From the NCBI GenBank assembly GCA_016177315.1, contig JACOVN010000135.1, positions 1-6,608 of the forward strand: a stretch of DNA of 6,608 bases, in the 5' to 3' direction. Both the position numbers and the translations under genes were made by a program. Shown in pieces: positions 1 through 4,431 of the stretch. Numbering within the stretch: position 1 is the first letter of the stretch; each line of letters begins with the position of its first letter. The DNA comes from Candidatus Woesearchaeota archaeon. GTDB taxonomy: Archaea; Nanobdellota; Nanobdellia; Woesearchaeales; UBA12501. Under the pieces are notes generated by a model. It did not search any database, was not told the origin of the DNA, and worked only from the letters and a program-made list of their open reading frames with translations.

Positions 1-53
1 AAACCCTTATGTGGGAATCCCTCCCCTCGCATTATTTTCAAAAGGTGTTCCTG

Positions 54-512
54 ATGTCAAAAAGAACCCTTACCATCCTTGCATTGTTCTTTATATTTCT
101 CTTGCTCGTCTCCTGCAAACGTACAGAAAATATGCAGAATATTGGAGATACCATCACCATCATCACTTCCCACGGCAAAATTCCCGTGAAGATAGAAATT
201 GCGGATGAGGAGCTGGAAAGAGAAAGGGGGTTAATGGAGAGAGATGCTTTGGAGAAGGATGCCGGCATGCTCTTTGTCTTTCCAAACGAGCAGTACCTTT
301 CCTTCTGGATGAAGAAGACAAAAATTCCATTGGATATTCTTTTCATTGATGAGGATGGAATGATTGTGGATGTCCAGACTATGCCAATTTGCATCCGAGA
401 GCCTTGCCCTATTTTCCGTTCTGCGAAGCAAGGACGGTATGCCTTGGAAGTCAATGCAGGCTTTGCGGATGACCATAATGTTGCGCTGGGGGATAAGGTG
501 AGGTTTACGTAG
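54..512 (+). CDS. DUF192 family secreted lipoprotein
   Basis: This encodes a 152-residue protein. Residues 1-20 are a hydrophobic signal segment ending in the lipobox LVSC (residues 18-21), so Cys21 is the likely lipidation site and the rest lies outside the membrane. Residues 34-151 carry the DUF192 pattern: GLM at 59-61, GMLFVF at 71-76, FWMK followed by IPLD at 84-94, and a PIC...PCP cysteine pair at 113 and 118. Length suits the family. DUF192 proteins are small secreted beta-rich proteins with no firmly established reaction; I do not assign one. I chose the ATG at 54 because it puts the signal peptide at the N-terminus and follows a GGTG ribosome-binding site at 44-47. An in-frame ATG at 9 would add 15 residues unlike a signal peptide. 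The stop is followed after only 8 nt by the TATA box of the next gene. Confidence 0.85.
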   Translation: MSKRTLTILALFFIFLLLVSCKRTENMQNIGDTITIITSHGKIPVKIEIADEELERERGLMERDALEKDAGMLFVFPNEQYLSFWMKKTKIPLDILFIDEDGMIVDVQTMPICIREPCPIFRSAKQGRYALEVNAGFADDHNVALGDKVRFT

Positions 513-520
513 CGCAGGAG

Positions 521-530
521 AATATATAAA
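521..530 (+). promoter_or_regulatory. Archaeal TATA box for the tandem nuclease-like gene
   Basis: AATATATAAA lies about 26 nt upstream of the ATG at 552. That is the usual distance from an archaeal TATA box to the transcription start, so transcription probably starts at or next to the start codon. There is no Shine-Dalgarno sequence at the right distance from 552, which agrees with a leaderless mRNA. Confidence 0.6.
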
Positions 531-551
531 CGGCATCACTTTTCTGGTTTT

Positions 552-1907
552 ATGGCTACAGAACATGCATTGCTACAAACAATAGTCGAGAAATTATCGC
601 AAGCAAGCTTTCAGAAAGAGGAAGTATTAGAGCAATTATTGCAGAGAATACGAGCCTTCCCGTTTCTGCTCTATGACAAGCATCCTGACTCGTACGCATG
701 GAAAATCCACCTCCGATCATCCTTGGAAAGGATTTGTGCAGAGCTGGATGGAAAAGTTCTCTTTGACCCCATTCCTGTTGGAGCAACAACCGAGCATTAT
801 TCCTTCTTCCACCGTCATGGAAGATTGATAGTGCGCGATGCAGAAGGCCCATATTCGTATATCGACGAAATACTGTTTATAGAAGGCCAGCCAGTTCTTT
901 TTGAAGCAAAATCGAGAAAGATGGCTTCTCTCAGGCCTCGAGGAAAGGGAAAAGGTGAAGGACACGGCAAGCACGTCATGAGCCCAACAAGAGTGCAACA
1001 CCAATTGAATCCTATACAGGAATATTTCAAAACAATGGAAGTTCCCTATGTGCTGCTTTTGCCAGAGGATCAAACTGTGCCGAGTGAAAAGCACCAGGAA
1101 ATATTTGAACGGATGAAAGAGCATTTTGCTACCAAAGGGGGTATATTGATTTCTGTGCCCATGAGTAGCGAGGCTATAAGAAAAGAGGTTGCTGGTTTCA
1201 GAAAACTCTATCATATGCGAAGAGCGTTTAGACACGGCAGAATGGTGTACTGGCTAGAAGAAACCGGTAAAATCTTTCCTCCTGTAAGCATTCGCTATCC
1301 CTTGCAGCGGAATGATTTGCTTGTCCATATTGTGCAGCGATTGAGCGAACTGCGGCCAGACTGGGATGAAATTGTGAGAAGGTTCAAGAATAGCCAGGCC
1401 TATCTCGAGAAAAAATACAATGATCAAAGCCTCTCGGGCTATCTTTCTGAAATTCATCTTCGAGTTTCCCTCGAAAAGATCTGTGTGGGTTTAGAAGGAA
1501 GAGTAACGTTGGATCCTATTCCAAACGAAACCTTTACCGATCACTATGATTTCCGTCACCGAGGAGACCGATTTATTGTTTTCCGAAGAGGCCGCACGCA
1601 TTCGGAAATCGACCAGGTGTTGGCGATCGATGGCTTTCCTATATTGTTTGAACTTACTCTCGGTAAATATGATATACGAACTGCGATGCGAGGGAAGACC
1701 CTCAAGCGTGTGTTGCACCCCATTCTCGAATATTACAAAACGGATAAATGCGGATATGCGGTGATTATCGCAAAAGATTATGTTAAACCCAATGCTAAGC
1801 TTCAAGTTCGATTTCAGGAGCGAGGAGGAGTGATTGGCACATGGTATACTGCGGTTGCAACCTGGCATGCAGAAGTTGCACGAGTGAAAGAGCAGTATAA
1901 CCTTTAG
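552..1907 (+). CDS. Tandem-duplicated PD-(D/E)XK-like nuclease protein, second copy degenerate
   Basis: The 451-residue protein has no signal peptide or membrane segment and is probably cytoplasmic. It is an internal duplication: residues about 7-222 and 256-450 align along their length. Shared blocks include IHLRSSLERICAELDGKVLF (52-71) against IHLRVSLEKICVGLEGRVTL (301-320), DPIP in both, and QEYFKT against LEYYKT. Each copy contains the sheet of a PD-(D/E)XK nuclease. In copy 1 the likely catalytic set is Asp105 (YIDEI), then Glu118-Ala-Lys120 (FEAK), complete. In copy 2 it is Asp354 (EIDQV), then Glu367-Leu-Thr369, so the lysine is lost. Copy 1 also has a basic glycine-rich insertion (about 128-141) that could touch nucleic acid. 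The inference is one active and one structural or binding copy in a pseudo-dimer. The substrate is unknown; a repair nuclease or a stand-alone restriction-like enzyme are both possible. It converges on the HD gene with overlapping stops. Confidence 0.6.
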   Translation: MATEHALLQTIVEKLSQASFQKEEVLEQLLQRIRAFPFLLYDKHPDSYAWKIHLRSSLERICAELDGKVLFDPIPVGATTEHYSFFHRHGRLIVRDAEGPYSYIDEILFIEGQPVLFEAKSRKMASLRPRGKGKGEGHGKHVMSPTRVQHQLNPIQEYFKTMEVPYVLLLPEDQTVPSEKHQEIFERMKEHFATKGGILISVPMSSEAIRKEVAGFRKLYHMRRAFRHGRMVYWLEETGKIFPPVSIRYPLQRNDLLVHIVQRLSELRPDWDEIVRRFKNSQAYLEKKYNDQSLSGYLSEIHLRVSLEKICVGLEGRVTLDPIPNETFTDHYDFRHRGDRFIVFRRGRTHSEIDQVLAIDGFPILFELTLGKYDIRTAMRGKTLKRVLHPILEYYKTDKCGYAVIIAKDYVKPNAKLQVRFQERGGVIGTWYTAVATWHAEVARVKEQYNL

Positions 1908-2548
1908 TTCCTCTCGCACCACTGCAGCACTTGGTCAATGTACTGGGGATCTCCCTTGAATTGCTTCGCCAGTATTTTTGCAATTTCGTCTGGTGATAAT
2001 GGCTCTCGGTAGCAGCGCTTGCTGTGTAGCGCATCAAACATATCTGCAATGGCAATGATCTCTCCTATCCTTCTCGCTTCTTCATCTGGATTTCTTCTGT
2101 CCGATTTGTTGCGTATGGTCTGCCTTCGCTCTTTTCCGTTTCTCGGATAAGGATGATTGGTATGCTCATGATGCCCTACCATGCCTACTCTCACTTTCGG
2201 ATTTGGAAAATCTGATAACAGCATAAATCCAAGCCTGACATGGCCTCGCATGATTTCCATTTCCTCTTCTGTCACTTCTCCTTCTCTCGCAAGAATATAC
2301 CTTGGCACTCCTGTTTTTCCGCGGTCATGCATCAGTGCAGCATACCCCAATGTCCGTAAAACTCTTCCTTCCAAACCATTGGCATAGCCGAGATCAATGG
2401 CTCTCAAACCAACTCGCAAACTATGATCGTGAGTTTCTGGATGGTGTAGATGCAATGGTCTGAGATGGCGCTGTATACACTCCTCCATAACTAAAGCTTC
2501 GTAGAATCCCCGACTTTCCGGATGCAGAAGTCGCATAGTACCATACAT
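1904..2548 (-). CDS. HD-GYP-like phosphohydrolase
   Basis: This encodes a 214-residue soluble protein made almost entirely of an HD domain of the HD-GYP type. Visible landmarks in order are His42 in HSLRV; His74-Asp75 with Gly77-Lys78 (HDRGK); His103; His126-His127-Glu128 (HHEH); then Pro-Tyr-Pro at 133-135 where the family usually has Gly-Tyr-Pro; and Asp169/Asp172 with Arg178-Cys-Tyr-Arg181 in IADMFDALHSKRCYR. The metal ligands are therefore present. HD-GYP enzymes hydrolyse cyclic dinucleotides in bacteria; archaea generally lack cyclic di-GMP signalling, so the substrate here is open (another cyclic nucleotide, or a nucleotide phosphate). There is no sensor or receiver domain attached. 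The start at 2548 is supported by a minus-strand TATA box about 30 nt upstream, which implies a nearly leaderless transcript. Its TAA and the TAG of the opposing gene share the sequence TTAG. Confidence 0.75.
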   Translation of the reverse strand: MYGTMRLLHPESRGFYEALVMEECIQRHLRPLHLHHPETHDHSLRVGLRAIDLGYANGLEGRVLRTLGYAALMHDRGKTGVPRYILAREGEVTEEEMEIMRGHVRLGFMLLSDFPNPKVRVGMVGHHEHTNHPYPRNGKERRQTIRNKSDRRNPDEEARRIGEIIAIADMFDALHSKRCYREPLSPDEIAKILAKQFKGDPQYIDQVLQWCERN

Positions 2549-2554
2549 GGTACT
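2537..2554. promoter_or_regulatory. Inverted repeat over the HD-gene start, possible operator
   Basis: AGTACCAT-AC-ATGGTACT is a perfect 8-bp inverted repeat with a 2-nt spacer. It contains the ATG of the HD gene and the predicted transcription start. A dimeric regulator bound here would block initiation, or the repeat could form a hairpin at the very 5' end of the mRNA. The function is inferred from position only. Confidence 0.4.
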
Positions 2555-2574
2555 CAGTATATATGGTAAAACAA

Positions 2575-2584
2575 CTATATAAAT
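2575..2584 (-). promoter_or_regulatory. TATA box of the HD gene
   Basis: On the minus strand this reads ATTTATATAG. Its centre is about 27 nt upstream of the predicted transcription start, close to 2553, five or so bases before the ATG at 2548. Confidence 0.5.
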
Positions 2585-2635
2585 GTTGCCCTCGAAAAGT
2601 TGGTAAAATGCAAAGTTCTGACATGCGATAACAAC

Positions 2636-2645
2636 CTTTAAATAT
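2636..2645 (+). promoter_or_regulatory. TATA box ahead of the tRNA-like fragment
   Basis: CTTTAAATAT is centred about 29 nt upstream of position 2670, where a tRNA 5'-end-like sequence begins. The spacing is that of an archaeal stable-RNA promoter. No protein start codon lies at the matching distance, so I read it as the promoter of an RNA gene, now probably broken, or of the transcript that runs into the endonuclease gene. Confidence 0.45.
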
Positions 2646-2669
2646 TCTGGCTCGGCTTTCTCGCACTGC

Positions 2670-2693
2670 GCCTCCGTGGCTTAGCAGTAGCTA
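2670..2693 (+). pseudogene. tRNA 5'-end-like fragment
   Basis: The sequence GCCTCCG-TG-GCTTAG... matches the start of the intact tRNA gene at 3441 (GCCCCTG-TG-GCATAG...). The block GTGGCTTAGCAGTAGCTA here corresponds to GTGGCATAGTAGCTA there, with one mismatch and three extra bases. It has the layout of a 7-nt acceptor strand, T8-G9 and the first half of a D-arm. No anticodon arm, T-arm or matching 3' acceptor strand follows before the endonuclease gene. It could be the displaced 5' end of an interrupted tRNA gene, a fossil tRNA, or a 5' half used in trans. The sequence alone does not decide. Confidence 0.35.
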
Positions 2694-2741
2694 CATTCTC
2701 TATAATTTTCTGTTTTCCCACTGGACATTTGTGGCCGAGAA

Positions 2742-2749
2742 GTATTTAA
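2742..2749 (+). promoter_or_regulatory. TATA box of the endonuclease gene
   Basis: GTATTTAAAC contains a TATA-like core placing the transcription start near 2773. That leaves a leader of about 25 nt with a GGTGAT ribosome-binding site at 2789-2794, a few bases before the ATG at 2799. Confidence 0.45.
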
Positions 2750-2798
2750 ACAGAAAAATCATTACATAGTTTGGTTGAAAAATTTACGGTGATTTAAA

Positions 2799-3455
2799 AT
2801 GGATTTAAAAAATAATTTCCGCAGCATCGAGCTAAATAAGGAAATCTGTGAATTTATTGGTGCTTTTATAGGTGATGGTTATTTAACGAGGTACAGAAAT
2901 ATTTATACCATGGGGATTAGTGGGAATCGGAATTTAGATGAAAATTATCTCAAAAAGTATATGCAATCACTCATAAAACGGAATTTTCCATTTACTACTC
3001 CGAGACTGTATTATAGAAAAGATGAAAATACTCTTGTATTAAAGGTTTATTCCAAACAATTATATTATTTTTTAAAAAAGATAGGCTTTAATGCTGGAAA
3101 AAAGGCACATAGCATCATGATACCGCAGGAAATTGTGAATAACAAAGAATTTATGCGAGCTGCAATAAAAGGCATTTTTGATACCGATGGCTGTATTTTC
3201 TTCGACCAAAGAAAAACTTATCATCGACCATATCCCAGAATCACGCTACAGATGGCTAGTATACCACTCATTATGCAGTTAGAAACTTTTCTATCAAAAG
3301 ATTTTACTTTGTATGTAGATAAAAGTAACAGAGATGGTAAAAGAAACACAATAGAGATATACGGCCATAAACAATTAGAAACCTTTTTAAAACAAATAGG
3401 GCTTTCTAACAAACGGCATCTCGACAAAATCACAAAGAATGCCCCTGTGGCATAG
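2799..3455 (+). CDS. LAGLIDADG homing endonuclease ending inside a tRNA gene
   Basis: This encodes a 218-residue monomeric double-motif LAGLIDADG endonuclease, a site-specific DNA-cutting enzyme that spreads its own gene. Motif 1 is FIGAFIGDGYL at 19-29 with acidic residue Asp26. Motif 2 is AAIKGIFDTDGCI at 121-133 with Asp130. Each is followed by a beta-rich DNA-binding half (about 34-90 and 140-190), and basic residues crowd the C-terminus. Length is normal for the family and both catalytic acids are present, so it may be active. The gene is clearly richer in A/T than its neighbours, which suggests acquisition. It has its own TATA box and ribosome-binding site. The last five codons and the stop (NAPVA-stop) are the first 15 nt of the tRNA at 3441; the TAG is T13-A14-G15 of that tRNA. 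A tRNA-like fragment resembling the same 5' end lies on its left side, so the gene is bracketed by imperfect direct repeats about 770 bp apart. Confidence 0.85.
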   Translation: MDLKNNFRSIELNKEICEFIGAFIGDGYLTRYRNIYTMGISGNRNLDENYLKKYMQSLIKRNFPFTTPRLYYRKDENTLVLKVYSKQLYYFLKKIGFNAGKKAHSIMIPQEIVNNKEFMRAAIKGIFDTDGCIFFDQRKTYHRPYPRITLQMASIPLIMQLETFLSKDFTLYVDKSNRDGKRNTIEIYGHKQLETFLKQIGLSNKRHLDKITKNAPVA

Positions 3456-3468
3456 TAGCTATTGCGCG

Positions 3469-3497
3469 AGGTTAAAATGCCATTTTTAATCCGCAAA
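3469..3497 (+). other. tRNA intron 1 in the anticodon stem (28/29)
   Basis: This 29-nt insert fits the archaeal splicing motif. Exon bases TGCG (3463-3466) pair with intron bases CGCA (3492-3495) as the central 4-bp helix. A 3-nt bulge CG^A (3467-3469) holds the 5' cut and a 3-nt bulge AA^T (3496-3498) holds the 3' cut, each after the second base. Beyond the 5' bulge the intron forms the helix GGTTAAAA/TTTTAATC with a 6-nt loop. The cuts predicted by this motif are the same as those needed independently to restore the anticodon stem. The helix outside the 3' bulge is not evident, so it is a relaxed form of the motif. Confidence 0.65.
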
Positions 3498-3506
3498 TCC
3501 TTGGTA

Positions 3507-3519
3507 CTATGCAACAAAC
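3507..3519 (+). other. tRNA intron 2 at the canonical 37/38 site
   Basis: CTATGCAACAAAC sits between A37 (3506) and A38 (3520). The anticodon stem is followed on its 3' side by the bulge AC^A (3518-3520). Then TTG (3501-3503) pairs with CAA (3515-3517), with a G-A mismatch next to it, and the 5' cut lies in TA^C (3505-3507). It is a short relaxed bulge-helix-loop intron at the most common archaeal position. Confidence 0.6.
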
Positions 3520-3576
3520 AGGACGAGGTCGGGGGTGCAACTCCCCCCAGGGGCTTAGTCTTTTCCAGCCGTATGC

Positions 3577-3605
3577 GTGGGATTGGAGCGAAGCGGAAAT
3601 CCCAC
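3577..3605 (+). other. Stable RNA hairpin between the two tRNA-like 3' ends
   Basis: GTGGGATT pairs with AATCCCAC over 8 bp. Inside is a symmetric GGA/GGA purine loop and a GC-GAA-GC mini-hairpin, a type known to be very stable. The outer stem could serve as an anticodon stem (TGGGA/TCCCA with TTGGA before a short insert, serine GGA), but the D-arm and 5' acceptor strand this would need are missing. I record it as a structured element of unknown role. Confidence 0.45.
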
Positions 3606-3642
3606 TGGAGTGGTTTTCCCCAGGCTTTTGTCAAAAGGCTGC

Positions 3643-3667
3643 GCGAGTGCAATTCTCGCCAGGGGCT
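3643..3667 (+). other. tRNA 3'-half-like T-arm and acceptor strand
   Basis: GCGAG-TGCAATT-CTCGC is a 5-bp T-stem with 7-nt loop, followed by CAGGGGC (3660-3666) and T, then a run of T. The acceptor strand is identical to that of the tRNA-Thr ending at 3555. The T-stem differs at two positions with both partners changed, so pairing was kept. That argues for a functional tRNA end and against a decaying duplicate. A hairpin AGGCTTTT-GTC-AAAAGGCT (one G-G mismatch) precedes it. No GCCCCTG 5' strand exists except at 3441; the fragment at 2670 would pair with one wobble and one mismatch. It may be the 3' exon of a heavily interrupted tRNA or a remnant. Confidence 0.4.
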
Positions 3668-3674
3668 TTTTTTT
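3667..3674 (+). terminator. Oligo-T archaeal terminator
   Basis: Eight consecutive T directly follow the acceptor strand ending at 3666. Runs of T alone terminate archaeal transcription. The site ends the tRNA region and separates it from the promoter of the next gene nine bases later. Confidence 0.6.
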
Positions 3675-3682
3675 GCAAAAGC

Positions 3683-3690
3683 TATATATA
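3683..3690 (+). promoter_or_regulatory. TATA box of the winged-helix membrane protein gene
   Basis: TATATATA is centred about 27 nt upstream of the ATG at 3713, implying a leaderless mRNA. No ribosome-binding site is seen at a proper distance. Confidence 0.6.
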
Positions 3691-3712
3691 CCGCTTTAAC
3701 TTCTTTCCCTTC

Positions 3713-4240
3713 ATGGGAAAATGGGTGTGGTTTGTTGGTTTGTTTGTATGCTTCTTATTTACCATACTTGCTGTTGTAGCAGAAGAGCAAACAGGCCGGC
3801 TGAAGGTCCAAGTGCATGAGCTTGCTACAGAGGATACTGCTATACCGATAGTGATTGTTTCCTTCTTCATTCTTTGCATCATGATAGTTGTTTTGCATCG
3901 ATATGGTTACCTTCGCTTTCCGACTTTTGGTTCAGGACAAGAGCATAGGACAGGAGAAACAACCATCGCCAAACCAGCCACCCAAGCAGACTTCCAAGAA
4001 GAGGAAGGCTTTGCCGTTGGCTTTAACCCAGATGTTGTCAAGTATCTCAAGGAGGACGAGAAGGTGATATTGCGGGTACTTCAAACAAAGAGAGGCAAAC
4101 TTTCCCAGGCAAGGCTACGAATTATCACGAATTTCTCGAAAGCAAAACTTTCGAGGCTTTTAAAGGAACTCGAGGACAGAGGAATTGTCATCAAGGAAAA
4201 GGCAGGCAAACAAAACCTTGTTTTCCTGAAAACAGGATAG
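3713..4240 (+). CDS. Membrane-anchored winged-helix protein
   Basis: The product has 175 residues. Residues 4-22 are a signal peptide or first membrane segment with a possible cleavage site at VVA-EE (21-25). Residues about 23-43 form a short outside segment. Residues 44-62 (IPIVIVSFFILCIMIVVLH) are a membrane segment. A linker (about 70-110) leads to a cytoplasmic winged helix at 112-174: LKEDEKVILRVL, a recognition-helix region NFSKAKLSRLLKELEDRG and a wing ending in KQNLVFLKTG. The fold resembles IclR/MarR-like archaeal regulators tethered to the membrane. Such proteins are presumed to pass an envelope signal to transcription, but no target is known here. I chose the ATG at 3713 because the TATA box fits it. 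The reading frame stays open upstream to 3509, but that part crosses the tRNA region and is not coding. The downstream gene encodes an envelope LysM protein, a plausible target. Confidence 0.78.
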   Translation: MGKWVWFVGLFVCFLFTILAVVAEEQTGRLKVQVHELATEDTAIPIVIVSFFILCIMIVVLHRYGYLRFPTFGSGQEHRTGETTIAKPATQADFQEEEGFAVGFNPDVVKYLKEDEKVILRVLQTKRGKLSQARLRIITNFSKAKLSRLLKELEDRGIVIKEKAGKQNLVFLKTG

Positions 4241-4315
4241 TGGAACAATACTGGCTCTGTAGCAATGTAATGCTGCTTTCTAGAACATTTTAGAGGAACT
4301 GTTTCACAAAAAAGG

Positions 4316-4323
4316 TATATAAT
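4316..4323 (+). promoter_or_regulatory. Distal TATA-like box in the 211-bp intergenic region
   Basis: GGTATATAAT is a good TATA core placing a transcription start near 4347, about 105 nt before the LysM gene. It may give a long-leader transcript. The gap 4241-4451 holds no convincing small gene; besides this box I see only the proximal palindromic promoter and the leader block listed separately. Confidence 0.35.
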
Positions 4324-4396
4324 TTTGCGGCTTCTCTCCGTCCTGAAAGAGGGAGTGCTTTATTGATACTACTTTCAAATACTAAAAATATCGAAA

Positions 4397-4408
4397 GCTT
4401 TATAAAGC
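4397..4408. promoter_or_regulatory. Palindromic proximal TATA box of the LysM gene
   Basis: GCTTTATAAAGC is a perfect 12-bp palindrome whose core TTTATAAA is a strong archaeal TATA box. The transcription start is expected near 4429, leaving a leader of about 22 nt that contains the ribosome-binding site. The symmetry could also serve a dimeric regulator, or direction could be set by the flanking B-recognition element. Confidence 0.5.
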
Positions 4409-4431
4409 ATTCCGTATTACCCGAGCGAATC

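Larger units (their letters stand above)
3441..3555 (+). tRNA. tRNA-Thr(GGU) with two introns
   Basis: The gene carries tRNA elements in order: acceptor strand GCCCCTG (3441-3447), T8-G9, D-arm GCAT-AGTAGCTA-TTGC (3450-3465), first anticodon-stem bases CG (3467-3468), an insert, TCC (3498-3500), loop TT-GGT-A (3501-3506), a second insert, A38 (3520), GGACG (3521-3525), variable region AGGTC, T-arm GGGGG-TGCAACT-CCCCC (3531-3547), acceptor strand CAGGGGC (3548-3554) and T73 (3555). Joining 3441-3468, 3498-3506 and 3520-3555 gives 73 nt. The 7-bp acceptor stem, 5-bp anticodon stem (CGTCC/GGACG) and 5-bp T stem are complete; the D stem has one T-T mismatch. The anticodon GGU, G1-C72, C2-G71 and U73 all fit archaeal threonine tRNA. 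CCA is not encoded. Odd points: the D-loop lacks G18-G19 and T55 is G. The 5' end overlaps the endonuclease stop. A possible promoter is TTTTTAAAAC at 3384-3393, inside the endonuclease gene. Confidence 0.72.

Noticed and set aside
3441..3555. A transfer-messenger-like RNA, because the acceptor and T-arm enclose a long pairing (3450-3457 with 3505-3512).
   Set aside because: Archaea lack this system, there is no tag reading frame, and the two-intron tRNA-Thr model explains every segment including anticodon and variable loop.
3441..3667. Group I intron core around the endonuclease gene.
   Set aside because: I could not find the paired R/S core elements (GACTA-like and TAGTC-like) in suitable places, while bulge-helix-bulge introns explain the tRNA directly.
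3577..3667. A complete class II tRNA-Ser(GGA) using the 3577-3605 hairpin as anticodon arm.
   Set aside because: No 5' acceptor strand, no convincing D-arm, T73 where G is expected, and a 38-nt variable region; left as an open possibility only in the findings.
3531..3667. Attachment-site duplication from an integrase, suggested by the repeated CAGGGGC ends.
   Set aside because: The copies are only about 112 bp apart, no integrase gene lies between, and the T-stems differ by compensatory changes, which is unlike a recent att duplication.
3509..3712. In-frame upstream extension of the winged-helix gene to an ATG at 3509.
   Set aside because: It crosses the tRNA-Thr 3' part, the hairpin, the second T-arm and the T8 terminator; its translation looks like read-through of tRNA sequence, and the TATA box at 3683 fits the ATG at 3713.
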